DNA from: Candidatus Hydrogenedentota bacterium
Lineage (GTDB): Bacteria > Hydrogenedentota > Hydrogenedentia > Hydrogenedentales > SLHB01
DNA length: 33,885 bases
Direction: 5' to 3'
NCBI GenBank assembly: GCA_903925285.1
Contig: CAIYET010001120.1
Coordinates: forward strand, 1-33,885
Shown here: one piece after another, positions 8,612 through 15,523 of the stretch
Numbering within the stretch: position 1 is the first letter of the stretch
Layout: each line of letters begins with the position of its first letter
Notes under the pieces: model-generated
Seen by the model: the letters and a program-made list of their open reading frames with translations, nothing else
The model's database searches: none
What the model was told of the DNA's origin: nothing
Position numbers and translations under genes: made by a program

Positions 8612-9733
8612 TCAAGCGGACGGGACTTCGTCGGGGGACTCGAAGTAGCGGTGGAAAGGCTTCGGTAATTCGCGGTAATCGACGTCGGCGATTTCGGCGC
8701 TGAAATCGTGCGAGTTGTACGTGTTCCAGAACAGCGCGGTCTTGTCGCGCAGACGGCCCGCGGCGGCATCCGCCAATAACGCCGCGAACGCCTTGCCCGT
8801 GTACGTGCCTTCGATATGGATGCCTTCCGTTTCATTCACAATACGAATCGCATCGAGCGCTTCGGGCGTCGGCACGCCGTAATCCTGTCCATAGCAGTCA
8901 TGGCGCAACACAAAACGTTGCTCATCGAAATCCGCGCGTGGGAAAGCCGGATCGACCTTACGCAACAGGCGCAGCGTACTGCTAAAGTAACGCCGCGCCT
9001 TTTTCATGGACGTAAACGTCGCGGCGGTAACGCGGACCGCCACGATTTGCGAACGCAGCCCCGAAGCTTGCGCGCCAAGGTGCAAACCAACGACCGTACC
9101 CATCGTTCCCGACGCCCCGTAGATCGAGTCCGGTTCCGGCAACTCGCCACGCGCAATCTGTTGCCGCAGTTCGAATGCCGCATTGACGAACCCGAACATG
9201 CCAACGGGCGACGAGCCGCCCGGCGGGATCGGGTATGGCCACATCCCGTCGCGCAACCGATGCCGGATCGTCTGATATAACGCATCGCGCGCCGAAGCGC
9301 CATAGGAAGCGCTAAAATGCAATTCCGCGCCGACGCGACGGCTCATGAGCAAGTTTTTACGCACCGACGGCGCGTTCGGTTGCGGCACGAGCATCGAGAT
9401 ACTGCGCAGGCCCACTTGCCCTGCGTAAATCGCCGTCGCGAGCGCATGATTCGAGCCTGCCGCGCCGAAGGTCAGCACCGTCTTGCGACGATCGCGCAAC
9501 GCGCGGCCCAGCAGGAATTCGAGCTTGCGCACCTTGTTGCCGCCATACAACGGCCCGCTCCAGTCATCGCGCTTGACATAGATGGCGCCGCCGCCCAACA
9601 CCTCGCCATACCGTTCGCGAATCGCGGCCTCGAGGCGTTCGAGCCGCTGCACCGGCGTCGGCAAATCTCCCAACGCCACGTAAGGCAACCGCTCCGCCAA
9701 CTGCGGATATGTCTCGAACAAAGCTATCATCAT
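8612..9733 (-). CDS. PLP-dependent D-cysteine desulfhydrase / ACC deaminase family enzyme
   Basis: The 373-residue fold-type II PLP protein carries the family signature YVKRDDWSGPLYGGNKVRKLEF (around residues 52-73). Lys67 in GGNKxRK is the expected Schiff-base lysine. TFGAAGSNHALA (about 88-99) supports the ring-contacting serine/asparagine. Relatives deaminate 1-aminocyclopropane-1-carboxylate or break down D-cysteine to pyruvate, sulfide and ammonia. The sequence alone does not decide between them. Length is slightly above the usual 330-345 because of inserts. The start is either ATG of an ATGATG pair (9733 or 9730), and the ribosome site is weak. It begins 21 bp downstream of the ParE-type toxin on the same strand and may be read from the same transcript. 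Confidence 0.88.
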   Translation of the reverse strand: MMIALFETYPQLAERLPYVALGDLPTPVQRLERLEAAIRERYGEVLGGGAIYVKRDDWSGPLYGGNKVRKLEFLLGRALRDRRKTVLTFGAAGSNHALATAIYAGQVGLRSISMLVPQPNAPSVRKNLLMSRRVGAELHFSASYGASARDALYQTIRHRLRDGMWPYPIPPGGSSPVGMFGFVNAAFELRQQIARGELPEPDSIYGASGTMGTVVGLHLGAQASGLRSQIVAVRVTAATFTSMKKARRYFSSTLRLLRKVDPAFPRADFDEQRFVLRHDCYGQDYGVPTPEALDAIRIVNETEGIHIEGTYTGKAFAALLADAAAGRLRDKTALFWNTYNSHDFSAEIADVDYRELPKPFHRYFESPDEVPSA

Positions 9734-9754
9734 CTACCGTGAACGCGCCAGCGT

Positions 9755-10054
9755 CTATGCACCCTTCATCAAACGATTCTTCGCCCAAGTGGGATCGCTA
9801 CGGCAATCCAAGACGGCGTGAATCCTAACCGAAACGTCATCGAAACGGTAGTAAACCGCATAAGGGAACCGTTTCGCCAACATGCGATTATAACCGAAAT
9901 ACACCGGGTGAATTCCTGCATACTGCCGAAGCAAATCAATATCCCCAAACAGTTCCTCAAGAAAATGCCGCCCAAGCCCCGCCCGCTGCCGTTCGTAAAA
10001 TACAACGCCCCTCTCGATATCGGCGGCTGCCGCATCGAGAATTTCGATTCTCAC
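9755..10054 (-). CDS. ParE/RelE-family toxin
   Basis: The 99-residue protein has the compact RelE/ParE pattern. An N-terminal helix pair contains AAADIERGVVFYERQRAGLGRHF. A central Y/F-rich strand region follows (HPVYFGYNRMLAKRFPYAVYYRF), then a final strand VRIHAVLDCRSDP. Relatives poison gyrase or cleave ribosome-bound mRNA. It starts with GTG, overlapping the antitoxin stop as GTGA at 10051-10054, which implies translational coupling. The antitoxin-first order is standard for type II pairs. Confidence 0.88.
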   Translation of the reverse strand: MRIEILDAAAADIERGVVFYERQRAGLGRHFLEELFGDIDLLRQYAGIHPVYFGYNRMLAKRFPYAVYYRFDDVSVRIHAVLDCRSDPTWAKNRLMKGA

Positions 10055-10269
10055 GAAAACGTTTCCCGCAGCGTCCTTTTACATTCCTCCCAATCCAGAA
10101 AACCAGCGCCCCCCGATCGAACGCTTTCTTCCCGCGCCGCCAACATATCGCCATGCCATGGCGGCGAAGGCACATCGGAAGGCTCGCGCGATAGACTTTG
10201 CCAAATCGCCTCCATCGCCGCGATTCTTTCCGACACCGACATCTCATCGATAGGAATAACAACCGCCAT
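10051..10269 (-). CDS. Addiction-module antitoxin component (ParE partner)
   Basis: The 72-residue acidic protein starts at the ATG at 10269, supported by GGAG 7 bp upstream; a frame extension to 10290 lacks such a site. It resembles the short 'addiction module component' antitoxins found before ParE-type toxins. It has an N-terminal helix with SVSERIAAMEAIWQSL and a conserved W near the C-terminus (FLDWEECKRTL). It should bind and neutralise the overlapping toxin at 9755-10054 and probably represses the operon. Confidence 0.85.
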   Translation of the reverse strand: MAVVIPIDEMSVSERIAAMEAIWQSLSREPSDVPSPPWHGDMLAAREESVRSGGAGFLDWEECKRTLRETFS

Positions 10270-10393
10270 GATTTGGCTCCTTACACTCATCCGTCCACTC
10301 TCTTATTCTACCGCAAAATCCATCGGAACGGCAAAATCCCAGCGCCATTGGTTACCGATCGCCAATCGACTACTGAAATCCGCAATCGATAAC

Positions 10394-10505
10394 CTATCTC
10401 CCGGCATATTCGTACGCGCCCATGTCGTGACCGCCGCCTTGTCGGCGCGCGACGTCAAGAATATCCGAATCCGGCGCACCTGCCGACCGGATAAACCTAG
10501 AAACG
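10394..10505 (-). pseudogene. C-terminal remnant of a beta-helix (choice-of-anchor Q type) surface protein
   Basis: On the minus strand this stretch reads SAGAPDSDILDVARRQ, then GGGHDMGAYEYAGR and a stop. It strongly resembles the end of secreted right-handed beta-helix proteins, which typically finish with an Asp-Ile-Leu-Gly-x-x-Arg-Pro...DMGAYE motif. No matching upstream beta-helix coding remains, because the frame runs into the 10530-10655 palindrome. I read it as a decayed gene end. Confidence 0.55.
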
Positions 10506-10529
10506 GCAGTAGGATCTCTGGGGATTCGT

Positions 10530-10655
10530 CGAAAGTGTGGATGTAGTGGACTTTGTGGACGGAGTGGACGCAAATGGGACTCACCACCGGCGCGGAAGCC
10601 TTGCGCGCGGCGCGCTGGGTGAATCCTATTTTCGTCCACTATGTCCACACTTTCG
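10530..10655. repeat. Imperfect palindrome with GTGGAC tandem units
   Basis: The left arm 10530-10585 runs from CGAAAGTGTGGA to TCACC. The right arm 10618-10655 is its reverse complement (GGTGAATCC to CCACACTTTCG). The left arm carries extra tandem GTGGAC units (TTTGTGGACGGAGTGGAC) that the right arm lacks, as if units expanded or contracted. Related GTGGAC units occur just after miaA at 14506-14529. The rest of 10290-10834 holds only the beta-helix remnant and the terminator at 10758-10799. Confidence 0.75.
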
Positions 10656-10757
10656 ATGAGCGTCCATGGACTCCAACTGCCTTTTTTAGGTTCAGTGCCA
10701 TTCAGGTCCGAGACTGCGTTGGGTGCGCTATAGCCTGGCCTTATGCCTACGCGAAGC

Positions 10758-10799
10758 AAAGCCCGCCACGAACATTGGCTATGTGCGTGGCGGGCTTTT
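10758..10799. terminator. Strong hairpin terminator
   Basis: A perfect 13-bp stem (AAAGCCCGCCACG, 10758-10770, pairing with CGTGGCGGGCTTT, 10786-10798) encloses a 15-nt loop and is flanked by short A/T runs. It lies 35 bp beyond the stop of the minus-strand gene at 10834 and most likely ends that transcript. It may act in both directions. Confidence 0.8.
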
Positions 10800-10833
10800 C
10801 CGAGCGTTCGACTGAATGCGTCGATTAATTCTT

Positions 10834-11286
10834 CTACTGCATCTGGACTTCCATTCCCTTGATCAACCAAGCGTCCTTTTCCTTGACCATATCAAAATCG
10901 ATGGCCGCTGAGCCGAACTTGGCCTTGACTTCAATTCCGGTCACGGCGGCTGTGCCCTTCTTCTTGTCTACCTCGACTTTGGCCTTGGACGCATCGACAG
11001 CGAGTCCTTCTAATTCGCCTTGGCTCTTCGCGTCTTTCAAGAACGACGCAAGACCGGCCTTGTCGCCATACTCGTAGCTGCTGAACTTATCGGAGTAGAG
11101 CGCAAGCGCCTTGTCGAAGTCCAGCGCGACCGACGCCGCCTTCCACTGGTCGAGGACCTTCATGATCAGATCCTGTTCGGCCGGCGCCGTAACCTTTTCC
11201 TTCGCCTTGGGCTTATCAGCCGCAAAGCCGCCGACAGCAAACAATGTCAATGCAATCACCAGACCTACCATCAATGCCTTCTTCAT
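10834..11286 (-). CDS. Secreted NTF2-like (SnoaL/DUF4440-type) protein
   Basis: The 150-residue protein has a clear signal peptide (MKKALMVGLVIALTLFAVGGFA, cleavage near residue 22). A lysine-rich linker (residues 23-38) leads into a domain of about 110 residues resembling the NTF2/SnoaL cone fold. That domain has an opening helix (DLIMKVLDQWKAASVALDFDKALALYSDKF), a FSSYEYGDKAGLASFLKD segment and final strands ending DAWLIKGMEVQMQ. Such domains bind small ligands or serve as steroid-isomerase-like enzymes, but no catalytic residues can be assigned here. The predicted location is periplasmic. The start is preceded by AAAGGG. The gene is monocistronic, followed by the hairpin terminator at 10758-10799. 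Confidence 0.75.
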   Translation of the reverse strand: MKKALMVGLVIALTLFAVGGFAADKPKAKEKVTAPAEQDLIMKVLDQWKAASVALDFDKALALYSDKFSSYEYGDKAGLASFLKDAKSQGELEGLAVDASKAKVEVDKKKGTAAVTGIEVKAKFGSAAIDFDMVKEKDAWLIKGMEVQMQ

Positions 11287-11547
11287 TCTCTTACCCTTTC
11301 TTGTTGTTTCATCGTTTCCTACAGTTAAGACCCGCGTTCTCTACTCTTTGAGCCGCGCAGTCACAGTGCCCTTTCCTCTACGCAATCGAATGGTTATTTC
11401 ACGAGCCGACCAGCGTCTCGCCAACACGCCGATATACCACATCGCAGTTCAAATCATCGTGAAGTGGCTGTCAACCACCGCAATTTAACCCAAGCACAAA
11501 AGCGAACGGAAGTTCATAATATAGCTCTTGGACCAAGGAGAATCAAA

Positions 11548-11637
11548 GTGGGTTTCGCCAGGACGTTCCGCCTTTCTTGCCCGCGCGCGCGAGGTTGGTC
11601 TACAATCCATCGCGAGAGGGTACGGAACAGATTATGA
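11548..11637 (+). CDS. Possible 29-residue leader peptide overlapping the mutL start
   Basis: A GTG at 11548 has an excellent ribosome site (AAGGAG at 11535-11540, 7 bp upstream) and opens a 30-codon frame. Its TGA overlaps the mutL ATG as ATGA (11634-11637). MutL's own start has only a poorly spaced GAGAGGG, so translation of this short frame could deliver ribosomes to mutL. The peptide is arginine-rich and resembles no known protein. Functional only by inference. Confidence 0.4.
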   Translation: MGFARTFRLSCPRARGWSTIHRERVRNRL

Positions 11638-13445
11638 GTCCCGATGCGTCCATACCGCCGGTGCGGTTGTTGCCGGAGGAGTTGGCCAACAAGATTGCGG
11701 CCGGCGAAGTCGTCGAACGACCGGGGTCCGTGGTCAAGGAACTCGTCGAGAACGCGTTGGACGCGCATGCGACGCGGATTTCCGTGCGGCTGGTCGCGGC
11801 GGGCCGCCGTACCATCGAGATCGTCGACAACGGCCATGGCATGTCCGAGCAGGACGCGATTCTGGCTATCGAACGCCATGCGACGAGCAAGATCCGTAAG
11901 GCCGAAGATCTCGACGCGATCAAGACGCTGGGATTCCGGGGCGAGGCGTTGGCGAGCATCGCGGTCGTGTCGCACTTTGAACTGACGACGCGTCGCGCGA
12001 AGGATGAGGCCGCGACGCGCATCCGCGTCGACGGCGGCGTGTTGCGCGATGTGGCGCAGGTCGCTGCGCCCGTTGGCACGCGCGTCACCGTGGGGCGGCT
12101 GTATTTCAACACGCCCGTCCGCGCGAAGTTTCTCAAAGGCATCACGACCGAACTGAGCCATTGCATCGATTGCGTCCAACGCCATGCGCTCGCGCAGACC
12201 GGCGTCGGTTTCCAGTTGTTCCACAACGATAAGCTCCTGCTCGATATCCCCGAAATGGCCAGTCTTCGCGAACGCGCCGCGCTGATCTGGGGACTTGGCT
12301 TCGCAAAAGACATGCTCGACCTCGAAGGCGAGCAGGCCGGGTTTACGTTCCGCGGCCTGATTGGATCGCCGGCCTTGTCGCGCTCGCAACGGTCGCACCA
12401 GTTCTTCTTCATCAACCGGCGGCCCGTCGTCAACCGTTCGCTCCAATACGGCCTCGCGGAAGGCTACCGGAGTTTGCTGACCGTCGGCCGCTATCCCGTC
12501 GCCATCGTCCTGCTCGAAACGCACCCGCGTTTCGTCGACGTCAATATTCATCCAACGAAACGCGAAGTGCGATTTCGCGACGAACGCGTCGTGCGCGACG
12601 CGATCCGCGACGTCGTCCGCAACCGGCTCGAAACCGTCGACGCGCCGCCAACATCGGGAGAAGGAACTGGAGGCAGTAGGCTGAAGGCTGTAGGAAGTGC
12701 GAGCCGCGGTAATTCGGAATTCGGTCTGCCGCCAGCCGCCAGTCTCCAGCCGCCAGCCGCCAACCTACAGACACTGCGTCCCGTGCAGGCGCAAATCTCC
12801 GAAATGTTCGACGATACGGACAACGAGGACGCCGCGCCGGAAGCGTTCTACGAATCCGTCGGTATGCTCGGCGAAGCGCCGTTGCAGATCTTCGACACCT
12901 ATCTCGTTGTGCCGGAAGACAACCGGTTGCTGATCATCGATCAGCACGCGCTGCACGAGCGGCTTACCTATGACACGCTCCGGGCGGACCTCGAAGATCA
13001 CGAATATGCATCGCAACAGCTTGCCGTGCCGCTGCTGGTCGACGTGCCGCCGTCGCACGTCAAGCTGCTCGAATCGAACCTCGGCCTGTTCGCGAAACTC
13101 GGCATCGAAATCGAGCCTTTCGGCGGCAACACGTTTCAGGTCACCTCCGTCTGCACGCTCTACGAAGAGGCCCGCGTGCCGGATATCATCTACCGCGTCC
13201 TGGACGAACTCGCGCAGGGAGACCTGTTCGACAAGTCCGACCTCGTGTCCGATCTGCTCCGGCTGGCCGTCGAAGCATGCCGCGGCTCGGTCAAGGCGGG
13301 CGACCGCCTCACACCCGAAGAGCGGCGCGGCCTGCTCGAAGGTTTTCGCCGGCTGCGTCCGCCCTACACCTGTCCGCACGGCCGCCCCATCATCACAGAA
13401 CTCACCCAGATCCAGATGGAGAAGAGTTTCCGGAGAAGGCAGTAG
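11634..13445 (+). CDS. mutL: DNA mismatch repair protein MutL (endonuclease type)
   Basis: The 603-residue protein has the GHKL ATPase domain at the N-terminus: ELANKIAAGEVVERPGSVVKEL-type motif near residues 14-36, DNGHGM, FRGEAL, and the GT and IHPTKREVRF segments up to about 330. The C-terminal dimerisation domain keeps nuclease motifs: DQHALHE at about 440, ACRGSVKAGDRL at about 565, and CPHGRP. It is thus the nicking MutL of bacteria without MutH, acting with MutS in mismatch repair. The linker carries an in-frame insert of about 35 codons derived from the 12673-12776 repeat element. The start at 11634 precedes the family motif at the normal distance. miaA follows 23 bp downstream. Confidence 0.96.
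   Translation: MSPDASIPPVRLLPEELANKIAAGEVVERPGSVVKELVENALDAHATRISVRLVAAGRRTIEIVDNGHGMSEQDAILAIERHATSKIRKAEDLDAIKTLGFRGEALASIAVVSHFELTTRRAKDEAATRIRVDGGVLRDVAQVAAPVGTRVTVGRLYFNTPVRAKFLKGITTELSHCIDCVQRHALAQTGVGFQLFHNDKLLLDIPEMASLRERAALIWGLGFAKDMLDLEGEQAGFTFRGLIGSPALSRSQRSHQFFFINRRPVVNRSLQYGLAEGYRSLLTVGRYPVAIVLLETHPRFVDVNIHPTKREVRFRDERVVRDAIRDVVRNRLETVDAPPTSGEGTGGSRLKAVGSASRGNSEFGLPPAASLQPPAANLQTLRPVQAQISEMFDDTDNEDAAPEAFYESVGMLGEAPLQIFDTYLVVPEDNRLLIIDQHALHERLTYDTLRADLEDHEYASQQLAVPLLVDVPPSHVKLLESNLGLFAKLGIEIEPFGGNTFQVTSVCTLYEEARVPDIIYRVLDELAQGDLFDKSDLVSDLLRLAVEACRGSVKAGDRLTPEERRGLLEGFRRLRPPYTCPHGRPIITELTQIQMEKSFRRRQ
12673..12776. repeat. Heptamer-array palindrome inserted in the mutL linker
   Basis: The left part has AGGCTGA and AGGCTGT heptamers followed by the 10-mer AGGAAGTGCG (12692-12701). 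The right part has CCAGCCG-type heptamers ending CCAACCTACAG. The same AGGAAGTGCG, on either strand, occurs in the elements at 22494-22570 and 32137-32180. The insert keeps the mutL frame open and encodes a low-complexity linker (GSRLKAVGSASRG, then PPAASLQPPAANLQ). Confidence 0.8.
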
Positions 13446-13449
13446 ACTC

Positions 13450-13561
13450 AAGGATGAAGGATGAAGGATGAAGGATGAAGTACCGCATGCGCAATCGAAC
13501 ACCTTTACGGACGAAACGAAGCTAAGTTCTTTTCATCCTTCATCCTTCATCCTTCATCCTT
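13450..13561. repeat. Heptamer-array palindrome between mutL and miaA
   Basis: Four tandem AAGGATG heptamers (13450-13477) and four tandem CATCCTT heptamers (from about 13533 to 13561) are perfect reverse complements flanking a central sequence of about 55 bp. Each heptamer in the left arm places an AAGG ribosome-site-like string 7 nt before the next ATG, cycling through all three frames. The miaA frame opens within the left arm and runs through the right arm. Confidence 0.85.
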
Positions 13562-14493
13562 ACCAAGTAATCGCCGTCGTCGGGCCTACGGCGTCTGGCA
13601 AGACTTCACTTGCGATCCAGCTTGCGCAACGTTTCGGAACCGAAATCATCAGCGCCGATTCGATGCAATTCTATCGCGGCATGGCCCTCGGCACCGCCGC
13701 GCCCACGCCGGATGAGCAAGCCTGCGCCCGCCACCATTTCGTTGGATTCCTCGACCCGTCCGAAGACTTCTCCGCAGGCGCATTCGAGGTCATCGCGCGC
13801 GACGTCGTACGCGACATCAACGCGCGCGGCGTGCCCGCCATCGTCGTGGGCGGAGCAGGTCTGTACATTCGCGCGCTCGTCGACGGCCTCTTCGACGGCC
13901 CCGCCAAGGACGACGCCCTCCGCATGCGCCTACATGCGGACGCGCGCGAACGCGGCGTCGGGGCGTTGTACGAGCGCCTGCAATTGCTCGATCCGGAGTA
14001 CGCGGCGGGTATAGGCGTAAACGACCTGCGCCGCATCGTGCGCGCAATCGAGGTATTCGAGATCGCCGGACGCCCGTTATCCGTGCTCCACCGCGAACAT
14101 CGCGCGATCCGCGAACCGCTCGACGCGCTGTGGGTGGCGCTCGATTACCCGCGCGACGAACTGTATGCGCGGATCGACGCACGCCTCGACGCCATGATTG
14201 CACAAGGATTCGTCCAGGAAGTCCAAGACCTGCTCGATCGAGGCTACTTGCCTCATATCGAACGCCTCCGCTGTCTCGGCTACCGCGAACTCGCCGCCCA
14301 TCTCCGCGGCGAGACGACTTTGGATGAAGCCATCGATTTGACGAAACGCAATACCCGGCGTTATGCCAAGCGGCAGCTTTCGTGGTTCCGCCACGAGCGC
14401 CAGGTTCAATGGATTCCCGCAACGGGCGCCACGCCCGTCGAGCAGTATGCCGACGCCGTCATGGAGATGCTCCGCCAACGCAGTCCCGAATGA
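13468..14493 (+). CDS. miaA: tRNA dimethylallyltransferase MiaA with repeat-encoded N-terminal extension
   Basis: The 341-residue protein carries the P-loop VVGPTASGKTSLA, then ISADSMQFYRGM, the GTAAPTPDE segment and VGGAGLYIRALVDG. Later come the DRGYLPHIERLRCLGYREL region and the RNTRRYAKRQLSWFR motif. It transfers a dimethylallyl group to adenosine 37 of tRNAs that read UNN codons. Normal MiaA begins a few residues before the P-loop. Here about 33 residues precede it (KDEVPH...SSFHPSSFILHPYQ), encoded by the heptamer palindrome. No start codon exists in frame after the element, so the ATG at 13468 inside the left arm is the only candidate. It follows mutL by 23 bp, a common mutL-miaA arrangement. 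Confidence 0.95.
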   Translation: MKDEVPHAQSNTFTDETKLSSFHPSSFILHPYQVIAVVGPTASGKTSLAIQLAQRFGTEIISADSMQFYRGMALGTAAPTPDEQACARHHFVGFLDPSEDFSAGAFEVIARDVVRDINARGVPAIVVGGAGLYIRALVDGLFDGPAKDDALRMRLHADARERGVGALYERLQLLDPEYAAGIGVNDLRRIVRAIEVFEIAGRPLSVLHREHRAIREPLDALWVALDYPRDELYARIDARLDAMIAQGFVQEVQDLLDRGYLPHIERLRCLGYRELAAHLRGETTLDEAIDLTKRNTRRYAKRQLSWFRHERQVQWIPATGATPVEQYADAVMEMLRQRSPE

Positions 14494-14505
14494 CCGACTA
14501 GTCGG

Positions 14506-14529
14506 ACGGGGTGGACGAGGTGGACGTGC
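14506..14529 (+). repeat. Short GTGGAC tandem tract after miaA
   Basis: GGGGTGGACGAGGTGGACGT contains two GTGGAC units at 9-bp spacing, the same unit as in the 10530-10655 palindrome. No paired arm is seen nearby; the inversion breakpoint lies 65 bp downstream. Nothing else is recognised in 14530-14592 except two ATTCTTA heptamers just before the breakpoint. Confidence 0.45.
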
Positions 14530-14592
14530 AAGACCAATGACCGCAGATTCATCCTGAATCCGGCAGGCAGAATTCCAGATTCTTAATTCTTA

Positions 14593-14701
14593 ATTGAAGC
14601 TTTTCACGCAATATCCAGATGACCGCACTGGCTACACCAACGGGAAGAAGGAATTCGTGGAGAGGATTACTGATTTGGCGATGCGCCGTGGGATAATGTG
14701 A
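14593..14701 (+). pseudogene. GrpB C-terminal fragment (other half of the split gene)
   Basis: From the ATTGAA at 14593 the plus strand reads LKLFTQYPDDRTGYTNGKK, then EFVERITDLAMRRGIM and TGA. This is the expected C-terminal helix pair of GrpB/UPF0157 (family pattern ALK..L...YPDDR..Y...K..FV.RI). Joined to residues 1-137 from 695-1111 it gives 170 residues with no gap or overlap. No start codon or ribosome site precedes it here, so it is an inert remnant. Repeat B begins 4 bp after its stop. Confidence 0.82.
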
Positions 14702-14704
14702 CCA

Positions 14705-14830
14705 GTGGAGAAACGGGACTACTACCTCAGCTACAACAAGTCCTTCAACCGCATGGGTGGCCGGATGCGGTATGTGACGGCGGATGACCGGGACTTTTTG
14801 TTGGCATTGGTGCGGGGACTTGAAGGGTAA
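14705..14830 (+). repeat. 3'-end repeat, copy B
   Basis: This copy encodes RDYYLSYNKSFNRMGG, then MRYVTADDRDFLLALVRGLEG and a stop, in an open 42-codon frame starting GTG at 14705. It lacks the roughly 24 bp encoding GEPPMDNP found in copies A, C and E. It has the perfect dyad ACCGCAT, 10 nt, ATGCGGT. From its end to 14966 I see no gene; that stretch is probably leader sequence for the DUF4258/YgiT pair. Confidence 0.9.
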
Positions 14831-14966
14831 GTCGACATTTCACTTATGGTTGCGTAGATCCACGGCAGGAATGTTGTTGCGGTTCCAGCGTTCGTTTCTG
14901 TGGTTGTGTAGGAGCAGGATGAGTGGTATTCTAATCGTTGCGCTGGAGAAAGTTTTGGGCCTCGAT

Positions 14967-15285
14967 ATGGAAGACCGTATTACAGAAGCATGGATGCGGG
15001 AACGGGTACTGGGGCGTGAATATATCATCTCCCAACATGCGGGAGATCGAACGAAGAAACGACGCCCTATCGCTTTCCGATATCGAACGGGTGCTATTGA
15101 GTGGCGTGACGATTGAGGATTATCCCGACACGGGACGTTGCCCATCCTGTCCTGTGTGCGGAAGTACAAACGACAGGACGGTTCACGTTGCCTGCGGACG
15201 GAATAGGTATTCATGGTTGGCGATCGTCACTGTGTACATTCCATCGATGCCGAAATGGAAGACTCCAACCGAAAGGAACCGCTAA
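14967..15285 (+). pseudogene. DUF4258 protein (probable toxin-like partner of YgiT-type gene), frameshifted
   Basis: The frame from the ATG at 14967 reads EDRITEAWMRERVLGREYIISQHA. The family then continues one frame over as ERRNDALSLSDIERVL, TIEDYPDTGRCPSC, and LAIVTVYIPSMPKWKTP to the TAA at 15285. Removing one G from the GGG at 15041-15043 restores a continuous DUF4258 domain of about 105 residues. DUF4258 genes commonly sit just before YgiT/MqsA-type zinc proteins and are suspected toxins. The stop overlaps the next start as TAATG. A shortened product could start at the ATG at 15037 in the second frame, so loss of function is likely but not certain. Confidence 0.72.
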
Positions 15286-15521
15286 TGGAACCTTATGGCG
15301 ATTGTGCCTATTGCGGCGGCGAGATCGTTGAACGCCTGCAACGGGTGGATTACAGGGTTCATGGACAGCTCTATATTCTGGAGAATGTCTTGGCGGGCGT
15401 TTGCCTGCAATGCGAAGAACAATTCTTCACGGCTGAGGTGGCGCACCGCATGGAATCCGTTGTTGCCGCGGCGGCCGGGCCGATCGAGACTATTCCCATC
15501 CCGGTCATTGCAGTGACTTGA
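15285..15521 (+). CDS. YgiT-type zinc-finger protein (MqsA N-domain-like antitoxin)
   Basis: The 78-residue protein has four zinc-binding cysteines, C7-x-x-C10 (CAYCGG) and C40-x-x-C43 (CLQCEE). The intervening strand VDYRVHGQLYILENVLAGV matches the YgiT/MqsA N-terminal domain, which binds the partner toxin. It lacks the C-terminal helix-turn-helix of full MqsA, as many YgiT-only proteins do. Its ATG overlaps the DUF4258 stop (TAATG), so the pair is translationally coupled. It forms the first cassette between repeats B and C. Confidence 0.85.
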   Translation: MEPYGDCAYCGGEIVERLQRVDYRVHGQLYILENVLAGVCLQCEEQFFTAEVAHRMESVVAAAAGPIETIPIPVIAVT

Positions 15522-15523
15522 AG

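Larger units (their letters stand above)
702..14598. other. Proposed inverted segment (about 13.9 kb)
   Basis: The two ends of this interval carry the two halves of one grpB gene on opposite strands. The N-terminal part ends at 702-707 (minus strand) and the C-terminal part begins at 14593-14598 (plus strand). Both ends contain ATTGAA in inverted orientation. Re-inverting the interval rebuilds a continuous frame reading EYQALKLFTQYPDDR, 170 residues in all, and places the 1159-2262 gene directly upstream of the repeat array. A 6-bp microhomology suggests non-homologous or short-homology recombination. This is inference from sequence continuity; a misassembly would give the same picture. Confidence 0.72.

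Noticed and set aside
7389-8615. Minus-strand open frame of about 400 codons over the histidine kinase
   Set aside because: It is antisense to PAS/HisKA/ATPase motifs on the plus strand and has no recognisable domain.
11577-11606. Possible promoter TTGCCC-18-TACAAT before mutL
   Set aside because: It lies inside the better-supported leader frame and the -35 match is weak. It was not listed as a feature.
11514-12551. Minus-strand open frame of 345 codons over mutL
   Set aside because: It is antisense to the unmistakable MutL ATPase domain and carries no motif of its own.
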